Under the pieces are notes generated by a model, which had not been told where the DNA came from, ran no database searches, and saw only the letters and a list, made by a program, of their open reading frames with translations. Shown one piece after another: positions 55,470-64,000 of a stretch of 64,000 bases of DNA. The stretch's first letter is position 1. Every line of letters begins with the position of its first letter. The translations under genes were made by a program, and so were the position numbers. Source of the DNA: Hofstenia miamia (Eukaryota > Xenacoelomorpha > Acoela); assembly GCA_004352715.1 (NCBI GenBank), contig SCFE01000011.1:2265196-2329195 (forward strand), read 5' to 3'.

Positions 55470-56967
55470 TATTGATGCAAAATTATTTCAAACATTGTTT
55501 TGAAGTTACTCGTGCACTTAACTAAAATGGGGTAGTTGTATAACAATAATGTAAGAATTCGAATTCAAACCTTTTCCTGAAATATCTAAAAGTAATAATC
55601 TGATAAAACTATACTCAAAATACATTAGCAAATTCTATTAATTCTTTTGGAGTCAAAAACTTGGTAAAGAACTAATTTTCGAAGCCAAGCATCGGGAAAA
55701 TGACATATGGAGTTAGTTGATAACTAAGAATATAATTATTGCCATTTGGGAACAATATGCAAAACAAGAGCAGAATTAATGAAATCAATTATCGGAGTAA
55801 CTTGCTGACCTAAGGGAACCAGGCACTGCTTAGCCAAATATGTCTGATGCCAATACAATTTTTTTAGAATACATTTGTGATTTAGGGCAAAATGAAAATT
55901 ATTACCCAATGTCAACAAGTTCTTATTTTGCATACTGTTGCCAAATGGCAATATAATGTGGAAAGTAAAAAACTTTTTACTAGGTTGAAGGATCTTCTTA
56001 GTGAAGATTTTAGAGTCAAACTTTAAAAACTAAGCTTCATGCAACTTAGGGTTAAGAAGTCTTGAAAAATAGTAAATTATTGTTTTAGTGGTAATTCAGT
56101 ATTGATCAAAGAATACTATGTTAATTTAGGTCTTCTTGGTATAGATATATATGCTTTGAACTGCAAAGTATTTAAGCAAAGAAAAATTCAAATTTGATAA
56201 TTTGTTTCACTGGGTAATTCTTATTGTAAAATGAAATAATATCCTCGCCTCTATTTTCAAATATTAGGTGTAGAGAAACATATAATACTTTAAATAAGCA
56301 GCCATTATAAAATTATTTCCATTATTGAATTTTTCCGAATTGCAGCATATGGCAGGGTTACTTAATTTTTGTCAATAAAATACATTTTTTCTAAAAAAAA
56401 TTAACATTTATTTTCAAAAAAATGCAAGTTACTATAACAATGCCTCCGGTTTATCGATGTTTTTAAAATAGTTTACTAAGTTTCAATAAAATTTCTTTAC
56501 AAAAATTTAACATGTGTTCTGAAAGACTACATAAATTTTATGAATTACAATGAATCTGTATTGCAAATTTTGTATTGAACGATCAATTGCTCGTATCCAC
56601 AACAGATAGTGAAACTTATATTAACAAGTTGAAAGTAAATTGTTTCTACTAACTTTTCATAGTCAGGGATTGAAACGCATTGAATTGATACACATTAATC
56701 CCATTATTCAAATATATCAATACACAACACTTAAGATTGTATGAATATTTTAACAGTGGTGCCGGAAGTGGGGTGCATGGGTGGCAATTGCCTCCCCAAT
56801 GGTTTTTGGATATTTATGCTATCCCAATATTTGCATTTATTATACTGACTAACTCGAAGACACAATAATAAAATACAAATTTTATGAAAATAATTTTACC
56901 ACTCAAAATACTTTTTCTCATTGCATTGATTCTTATCAGCAAAGAAGTAGGACTATATATATATATA
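55470..56967. other. No gene recognised
   Basis: AT-rich. A short run at 56760-56800 (gtggtgccggaagtggggtgcatgg) may be a transposon end. Nothing else supported. Confidence 0.45.
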
Positions 56968-56969
56968 TA

Positions 56970-57536
56970 CAGGGTGAGTAAAAAGTAATGCCCGATCTTT
57001 GTACAGTAATCTGACTTGAGAGTCAGTGACCATGTTGAATTGGAAGTCGAACCTGCGAGTGAAAGTTTTAGGCTCTCTAGGTACAAGTACGCGAGTGTGT
57101 TTCCAATCGATTCTTCAATGTGAACAGTGTTCCGTCAGACTTTCTCTTCAACTATAAAATTGATATGGTTAAGAACGAAATTTTGTTGTCACTTTTCCTT
57201 GCCTTGCTATAATGGCTGTGAAATTTTTCTACTTGTCTAATGAAAATGCTGCCGAAGCAAGCAGACGACTCAGTCCAGAATTTGACATTCCTCCTGTGCA
57301 AGGTCGCAAAATCAGATCCATCGTCAATAAATTTGAACTTACTGGTTCTGTGGCAGACGCGCATCGTTCAGGAAGGTCCATCTCTGCCACCTCAGACGAA
57401 AAACACTATCAACTGTTTGCAAGTCTTCAATGCAGGCTTCAGAAGTCCACTAGGAGACTATCTCTAGAGTTAGGAATATACCAAAAAAGTGTCATGAACT
57501 TACTAAGAAATTGGGCGTTACATTTTACTCACCCTG
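56970..57536 (+). mobile_element. Mariner-like element, internally deleted (567 bp)
   Basis: Termini CAGGGTGAGTAAAAAGTAATG and the complement of CAGGGTGAGTAAAATGTAAC, both flanked by TA within (AT)n. The open frame from ATG 57212 encodes about 107 residues before entering the right TIR: FFYLSNENAAEASRRLSPEF, IRSIVNKFELTGSVADAHRS, GRSISATSDEK and a second helix-turn-helix. This is the N-terminal DNA-binding region of mariner-family transposases (the 'F..TGSV....RSGR' pattern). The whole DDE/D domain is missing. The frame appears longer only because it runs through a gap. Confidence 0.88.
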
Positions 57537-57647
57537 TATATATATATATATATATATATNNNNNNNNNNNNNNNNNNNNNNNNNNNNNNNNNNNNNNNNN
57601 NNNNNNNNNNNNNNNNNNNNNNNNNNNNNNNNNNNNNNNNNNNCACC

Positions 57648-57685
<38 letters not shown>

Positions 57686-57686
57686 A

Positions 57687-58964
57687 CAGGGTGAATCATA
57701 AGTCACTTTACATTTAAAAAACTAAATAGACTTTTCTTAAATGACTGTATTTAAATAATTCTTTTTTTATTACAAAGTTTAGATCCTGTAAGTTAGTTCT
57801 GACTTAGTTACGAAAGATAATATCTCTTAAATTCTCGGCTTCACAATCTCGAGTTATTTTTAAGCTATTCTCCATGACAGTTCTTAACATCAGAGGTCAT
57901 AGGGAAAGAATTTCCTGTCGAATGTTGGCCTTAACTTCTTGAATAGTTCGGGGCTTATTGGCGAACACTTTGTCTTTAGAATATCTCCAAAATCAAATGT
58001 CTGGTGCTGTTAAGTCAGAAGAACGTGGAGGCCATTAAAATCGGAATTACGAGAGATGATCCGATCCTGAAACATTGCAGTTAACTTCTGCATTGTGGGT
58101 CTAGCGGTATGTGCAGTTGCTCCATCTTGTTGCTACCAATTCCCTGTCATATTTGCTAACTGAGGTTGAACAAAATTCACTAGCATGTCTAGATATCTCT
58201 CAGTCGTTACAGTCACAGCATTTTTTTGCATCTACAAAGAAGGGCCCAATACAACTTTCTGACGTTACTCCACACCATACTGTAACTTTAACCGGGTGCA
58301 ATGGACTAACATGAACTTGTCGTGGATTTTCGGTGCTCCAGAATCTGTTATTCTGCTTATTCACATGTCAATTTAAACGGAAATGAGTTTTATCTTCCAT
58401 GATCAACTTGTGAATAAACTCGTTGTCATTTCTTGCAGTTTCCTGAAGCCTTACAGCATAATTTAGTCTGAAAGTCCTGTGATTGTAAGGATTGCACTTA
58501 TTGAATCTTGTAAGGGTAGAAGTGCAAGTCTCTTTGAATGCGCTGCAGATACTCCGTGAGATGACAAGTTCTTGAGAACGCCTTCGAATGAATTTGGTTG
58601 AGTTCTCTTCAATGCTACAGCTCACAGCTTCAGTATTTTCACGTGTACGCACTGAACAACCTTGCCAGCTTCTAGACCTATCACTTACAGAGCTCTTGAA
58701 AACGCATCACTAAGTTCATTATTGCAGACCTACTAGGGGGATGTCGAACATTGAAATGGCGCAAATACGATCTTTGCCTTGCAACAATTGATCTTCCATT
58801 TTCAAAGTTAAATTCACTTATCGTCACTCATTGTTCTGTTGTAAAATTAATCATACCAAAAATTTCCAAAGATATTTTATAATTCTGAAAAGAGAAACAG
58901 AAATATATTTATAGAAAAAGTTTTATTTAATTTTTAAATGTATAGTGACTTATGGACCATCCTG
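57687..58964 (-). mobile_element. Mariner-like transposon, near full length, decayed
   Basis: 1278 bp, the size of an autonomous mariner. Termini are CAGGGTGAATCATAAGTCAC at 57687 and, on the other end, the complement of caggatggtccataagtcac, flanked by TA. The transposase lies on the minus strand from about 58850 down to 57760, with many stops and shifts. Visible blocks are EDKTHFRLN (first catalytic Asp region, about 58370), VTVWCGVTSE, and near 57950 PRSSDLTAPDI...FWRYSKDKVFANKPR, the usual third-acid/C-terminal block. The longest open piece is 58368-58652. Confidence 0.87.
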
Positions 58965-58988
58965 TATATATATATATATATATATATA

Positions 58989-59644
58989 AAATTGCAAATG
59001 AATAATTGCTTCTTATAAAGTTGTACAGCAACAGTTTCATAATGGTTATTATTGTACACAGCTTAAATGTTCTGATTTAGTTTTCATCAAAATAAACACG
59101 GTCATTGAGGGCGAACTTTTTCTCACTTTCATAAACCCAAGTAGTTACTTATCTACAATTCTACCCACAACTACAAATATTATATTGGGTTAAGTGGGTT
59201 TTTTGTAATTCTGCAGTTTTTATCAACAATTTACAAAGGAATTTTCAAAAGTGAAAAACTTTTTCTGTCTTTGTTTTCTAAATATTTACTAACAAATGAA
59301 ATTCAATCCAAAATCCTTGTGTTATGGAAACAAAATGACTCTTTTAAATAATGAAACCTTACTTGCAGCGTCCTGCTGATTGTGGTGGAGATATTTTCGA
59401 TTAACATATAGGTTCGTGACCATATAAGTAACTAATTATGTACATACTGAGGATAATGATCGAAAAACCATATCATTAAATGTAGCTTTTAGATTCCCTC
59501 ATTCTATCTATCATTTTTTAAAATGAAAATGAGTTTCGTCGAAAATGACGAAATTGATGTTCTAGTGTTAAAGGAATCCTCCTAAAAACGTAAAAAATCC
59601 CAAAATCACACTTTATAATTAAAATAAAAATGACTCTGCATTCG
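58989..59644. other. No gene recognised
   Basis: AT-rich, nothing supported. Confidence 0.5.
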
Positions 59645-59752
59645 AAATTTCGAGTCTGACCGAGTCGAGTCGAGTCGAGTAGAGTATCCTATCCGACTCG
59701 ACTAGAAATTTAGACATTAACAGATTTCGAGTCGGGTCGAGTTAACTCGAGT
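59645..59752. repeat. GAGTC/GACTC motif cluster
   Basis: Tandem and inverted gagtcgagtcgag and ccgactcgact motifs, ending with gttaactcgag. It may be the subterminal region of a DNA transposon. Related tcgactcgg and actcgaacg motifs lie at 60185-60245. Confidence 0.6.
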
Positions 59753-59944
59753 TTTGTTAATTTAATTTGAAGTTGAGCCATATTGTCTATCGAATGATCG
59801 TTACTAACATCAAGATGTTCGAATTGATTGATATTTCCTTGGTAGTCTCTCCATAATGATAAGATTGTTTTGAATTTTTTAAGAAAGTTTTATTTGCTAA
59901 TCTTTCATAGAAGTTACATTAATACTTCATTAGCAAGGTTACGG

Positions 59945-60190
59945 TTTCAAGTTGATAAACCACTTCACACTTTATTCAAGTGATATTTGGCAGGTCTTCC
60001 TCTCTATAATTTAAAAAATCAACATTGATTGCTTAATGCTACACTTATATACTATTATAATGATCAATTACACGTTTCCGCCAATTACAAATGCAACTGC
60101 TGGAATTTTGTTTTTCGTACTTGGAAAAAATTCGATTTTTTAAAGGTGACTACAATTATGATATTGATAGGCCGATGTGCCTAGACAAAA
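59945..60190. repeat. Dispersed repeat family 5, copy B
   Basis: Partner of 52840-53020 (see that entry). Overlaps a 66-codon chance frame. Confidence 0.5.
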
Positions 60191-60543
60191 CTCGAACGAA
60201 TTTTAAGAAACTGACCCGAAACAAAAATATATCGACTCGGATGGCCTTACTTAGAATGCACCGAAAAAAGTCCAAAATTAAAATGTTTTAGCCTGGTATT
60301 GTTTATCAAGATTTAACATTAGGAAACTAAAATATCTGTGAATTCTTACTCTATATATAGCAGATAAAATAATATATGTATGTATTACAATCAAATCAGA
60401 AATTATGTTTTGAAAAACAAAATAAAAAAATTTGAAAAATAACACGTTGCGGCAGAATATAACAGTAAAAGGTTTGCATTGCTAAAAATGACCTGCTACG
60501 GTGTCATGAATTTTTTAATCATTTTTTGCCGCAATACCAGATA

Positions 60544-60974
60544 CCATTTGGGTTGGTACTTGAAAGGAATACTGATTATCTCAAAACGAATACCAAAAAT
60601 CTCAAAACGCATACTGAGAAAATGTAACTACGGAAACCTTTGTTAGCTTTCAACCAATGGCAATTGCTATGAAATCATATGTTTATGGCATTTAGACACA
60701 GAATTAAAAATTGTAATTTTTGGGGGTTGTATTTGCAGCTTGGTATTCAAATATAAGGCAAATTTCAATTGGATTTCAAAGATTTTTTAACTAAACATGA
60801 ATATGGAAATTAATTGCCTATTAAAAATAAAAACATTTGCAATAATAATATGATTGTCTCTTTAAACTATGTCACATATTCATCTGTTACAAACTATATA
60901 TTCAGTATCCGTTTTGAGATATTCAGCATTCGTTTTGAGAAATTTGGTATTCGTTTCAAGTACCAACCCCATTT
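60544..60974. mobile_element. MITE with ~75-bp TIRs containing reiterated CTCAAAACG motifs
   Basis: Left arm: tttgggttggtacttgaaa then tctcaaaacgaatacc repeated. The right arm is its complement (tttgagatattc, ggtattcgtttcaagtacc, aaccccattt). The arms match over about 75 bp, and the interior is AT-rich and non-coding. Each arm itself holds two or three copies of ctcaaaacgNATAC, typical of transposase-binding repeats. Confidence 0.82.
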
Positions 60975-61450
60975 AGCAGATTTACCACTAATAAAATCTG
61001 AGACGATATGATTTTAGTTTTCTATTTTGTTGTCACTTGATTTTATTGTCGCTTGTTTTGATGAAATGTGAAACTTATTTATTAAACTTAGAATTTGTTT
61101 GTGGAACGCTATATGTGTGTCAAGTTATTAACCAAGCATGTGTTAATAAAATTGATATAGAAAAATAGAATATTGGAATGTTTCCATAGACACCCCAGGG
61201 GAAAATTCCTATGATACTCTAATTTTAAAATTTAGTAAGAGGGATTTTGATGGGTAAAACCATATTAAAAGGGTAACTAGTAAATTAAACATAAAAATTC
61301 CGTCATGGTTTACTAAGTGTTGCCCTATACATCCTTTACAGTGTGTTTTCTATCAAACTAATTTTATTTACTGAGTTCTAAAAGACTGTAATGCTCATTA
61401 GAGGCTGCAAATTCATTTTAAGACCTAGTTGAAAACATACATTGGGAATA
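60975..61450. other. No gene recognised; possible intron
   Basis: AT-rich. On the minus strand it lies directly downstream of the donor at 61451-61456. Confidence 0.4.
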
Positions 61451-61456
61451 ACTTAC

Positions 61457-62019
61457 TGAAAATAAAGTTCATCGATATGTGTTGAAGTTATCCATACAGT
61501 TCTGTGTTTCTGCATTCGGTACTTTTCCAGAGTTAAGAAAGTTGTTGGTTGAGAGTTGCTGCGCTTGGATTTAAATTTCTTGAGTGGAGGCCATAAGTAA
61601 TTGTAGTCCAAATAGTTTATATCGGATGGGGGTGCGTCTTCAGTGAAGGTGCAGTTGAGCAAAATGTCTGCTATTTCAACACCCTTATTAGTGCTTAACA
61701 TGAATTCCATGGAAATCGACGGAATTGAAAGCGACTGATGCAAAAGTTGCTCTATTCATTTTTTATTGGCGCAGGTGAATGTTTCATACATGTTTAATGA
61801 ACTTTTAATGAGATTTAATCCCTGAAATTTATTCAGATGTGATATGCAAGTGAGAAATACACAACGTCCATGGGCGATTAAACATTTTCTTAATGAATTA
61901 TTAGCTAAGGCACAGTGGTTAAATATTTTAAAACCCTTAAGGCAAAAAACTAGTTTTAACAACAATGAAAAACAGGATACTTGGTAGATATCTAATTGTA
62001 AACAATTTTCAGAGAGCAT
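61457..62019 (-). pseudogene. Exon-like ORF of an unrecognised gene with one in-frame TGA
   Basis: On the minus strand the frame runs from ATG 62019 (or an acceptor ...caattag at 61992) to a strong donor, TTTTCA then GTAAGT at 61456-61451. The only interruption is TGA at 61758-61756, after TFTCANKK and before IEQLLHQSLSIPS. The two halves are in the same frame (62019 and 61743 differ by 276). Part 1 has CLKGFKIFNHCALANNSLRK and LNKFQGLNLIKSSLNMYETF, helical and leucine-rich. Part 2 has DINYLDYNYLWPPLKKFKSK and LTLEKYRMQKHRTVWITSTH. There is no transposon motif, no second copy and no TM segment. It could be a host exon with a mutation or sequencing error, two adjacent exons or a pseudogene. 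Confidence 0.45.
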
Positions 62020-62721
62020 TTACTTTCTAGCAAAAAAGATTTTGGAATACCAAGCTAATAGCAGTGAGAATTTATAAATAGGTTTGCATCATTTTCCATT
62101 AAAAAAAATTATAGCGTTTCTTAAGTCTAAAAACATACAACTGTAGACATAGTTTATACATAGTTTAATAGAAGACTAGTACTTTACTGCTATCATATTA
62201 CTTTATTAAGCAAAGAAAAAACCCTTTACTCTCAATAATTAAGTGCTCAATTTCAGTAAATCAAATAATGCAGGTTTGAGAATATGGCATAATTGTGACT
62301 CTACCACATGAAATTTTCCTTGGAAGTCTGGATTTTCATGGATAAATATATGAGATTTTTTTAGCAATGTTGATGTTTTTGATATAATTACCCTATCCCA
62401 ATCTTGCATATCCCTAAAATATTAATGCTAATGTCTGTTCTATGACAAAAAATCTAATTAATGCTAAGTACGCTCTGCCATAGTACCTGTGTACATAGAT
62501 CAAATCACCCTGCATTATATACTGTAAAAGATTGTTCATTTAAGAAATAAGATGTGAAAAAAAAATTGGAAGCTGTTCTGGGTTGAAGGAGCAGTAATAA
62601 TAGCAGCTACGTTCTCATAGTTTTAGTGGATTTCATAGGGTATACCCATGTCATCTTCTCATTTGAATTTGGAAATCAATAAAACCCACTTATATTGGAG
62701 TTTAGAGTTACAGTACCCACG
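62020..62721. other. No gene recognised
   Basis: AT-rich, nothing supported. Confidence 0.45.
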
Positions 62722-62934
62722 AGATAACTTTTCCATGAAACCCATTCCTCCCACGCCACGATGTCCATGCGAATTACCAATCNNNNNNNNNNNNNNNNNN
62801 NNNNNNNNNNNNNNNNNNNNNNNNNNNNNNNNNNNNNNNNNNNNNNNNNNNNNNNNNNNNNNNNNNNNNNNNNNNNNNAGATAACTTTTCCATGAAACCC
62901 ATTCCTCCCACGATGTCCATGCGAATTACCAATC
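62722..62934. repeat. ~60-bp sequence repeated either side of a 96-N gap
   Basis: 62722-62782 and 62879-62934 match except for a 5-bp indel (cacgccacgatg versus cacgatg). These are likely overlapping allelic contig ends. Confidence 0.88.
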
Positions 62935-64000
62935 TCCACCCCTGGAGATATAAATTATTATGTATGCTATGCATCCATACACTATGAGTACCTTACAACT
63001 ACACGATGAACTTTGAAAGTGACTTACTATCTCAAGGAAATTTATTTTGAACTTTTGAAAACAACACTGATATACAAAAAGAAAAACAAATTTATGAGGG
63101 GTGAACTAAAGGAACTCTTTTTGGATAAATTTGATATGCAGATTTATAATATGCTATTCGTTTCTTAACATCAGGTCTAGTTTTTACGACTTTTTATTCT
63201 TGATAAGTATCTTTGCTTAATTGTAATGAATATACATTCCAAGCCTCTCTTTATATTGATCAGCAATACATAAGATCAACATAACCCAGAACATTATTTT
63301 TACACGAAATTTTGAAAATAATAAATAAAAAATATTTTAACTTAAGGGTACAGTAATACGTGAAAAAAATTAGTTCGTAGTACAGAAATGTCAGTTTTCA
63401 TTTGATCAGAGTCAAGTGATAACATCCCAGATGTATATGGAAGAAAACATAAAATTTAAGGTATAGGAACTTTGTTTTTATGTGGAGCATGCATCAGTGC
63501 TAATGGCAAGTTTTCATTCTTGACATTTTACTTGTTAGCCATTAGTGTATGTTAGGTAAATTTCAAATTTGATGATTGCTTGGCTCACGCTAAGCCATTG
63601 GGATACAAAAAGTCTCATTTATTTTCGTTTTTCTAAGCACCAGACTATGCTACTGCTTCCCTTGCATTATATTTGTGTACCCAACTCTTATCCTGATCCC
63701 CAAAAGTGTAGTGAAAAGCATCATGATAAGCAGGTTGCGCTATTTCTGTAAGATTCTTCCGCATTGTTTAGCAGTAAATAGGCCGCATAAATGTTATGTA
63801 GCAATTAAGGTCTACTGTATTTACACATTGACTAGAATGCATTACATATACATTTTCGACGGCAACTTAAATTTTCCAAAAACCATTAGATAGCATAGTA
63901 AAAAATATCAGTTGCAATTACAGTAAAAAGTAATTTTTCTCACCTTCTAAGTATTAATGCAAAAATTCAGCTTATTCATGCCTTAGTCTTAAGGCATCTA
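62935..64000. other. No gene recognised
   Basis: AT-rich to the window end. Small frames at 63569-63893 show no domain. Confidence 0.45.

Noticed and set aside
13014-62019. Variant nuclear genetic code with TGA as sense
   Set aside because: TGA interrupts several frames, but TAA and TAG interrupt them too, and frameshifts are common. The stops fit CpG decay of transposons.
1-64000. tRNA, rRNA or other structured RNA genes
   Set aside because: I saw no A/B-box pairs with a cloverleaf, and no rRNA-like conserved blocks. A tRNAscan/Infernal run would be decisive.

Overview
The window looks like AT-rich, repeat-packed nuclear DNA from an animal, most likely an invertebrate. The grounds are spliced-looking exons, CR1/jockey-type LINEs, a Gypsy LTR retrotransposon, hAT and Tc1/mariner transposons, many MITEs and long (AT)n tracts. 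I cannot name the species. Assembly gaps occupy 4880-5879, 35788-35808, 50900-51899, 53064-53730, 57560-57643 and 62783-62878, with single-N joins at 6305, 37312, 48287 and 50267. Several joins are flanked by near-identical copies of the same sequence, so part of the apparent duplication is an assembly artefact.

Host-gene evidence is sparse. There is a probable first coding exon of cyclase-associated protein (6018-6110, +), an unrecognised terminal-exon-like ORF with a good splice acceptor (30563-31118, +), and an unrecognised minus-strand exon-like ORF with a consensus donor but one in-frame TGA (61457-62019).

Layout. 1-4.9 kb: MITEs and a LINE 3' fragment. 6-11.4 kb: intron-like AT-rich DNA with a fold-back element and a ~134-bp tandem array. 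11.5-17.5 kb: an older minus-strand LINE split by a younger plus-strand LINE (12250-15970), which is flanked by a perfect 139-bp target-site duplication. 17.9-23.2 kb: hAT remnants, including a transposase frame of about 520 codons broken only by four stops. 23.4-26.6 kb: two more copies of the younger LINE family. 26.7-35.8 kb: MITEs, telomere-like repeats and a hAT-like non-autonomous element. 36.3-46.7 kb: a decayed Gypsy element with gag, protease, RT, RNase H and integrase, two or three LTRs, and a LINE segment replacing the middle of the integrase core. 47-51 kb: unique-looking DNA falsely duplicated at contig joins. 53.7-59 kb: a CR1/L2-like LINE end and three mariner-family elements. 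59-64 kb: further MITEs and the minus-strand exon.

The most interesting structures are four. First, the LINE insertion with its very long target-site duplication. Second, the same LINE's ORF1-TGA-CTA-ORF2 boundary, with both ORFs in the same frame. Third, two LINE copies that share CpG-decay lesions, including loss of both RT catalytic aspartates. Fourth, the tail-less LINE patch spliced into the Gypsy integrase.
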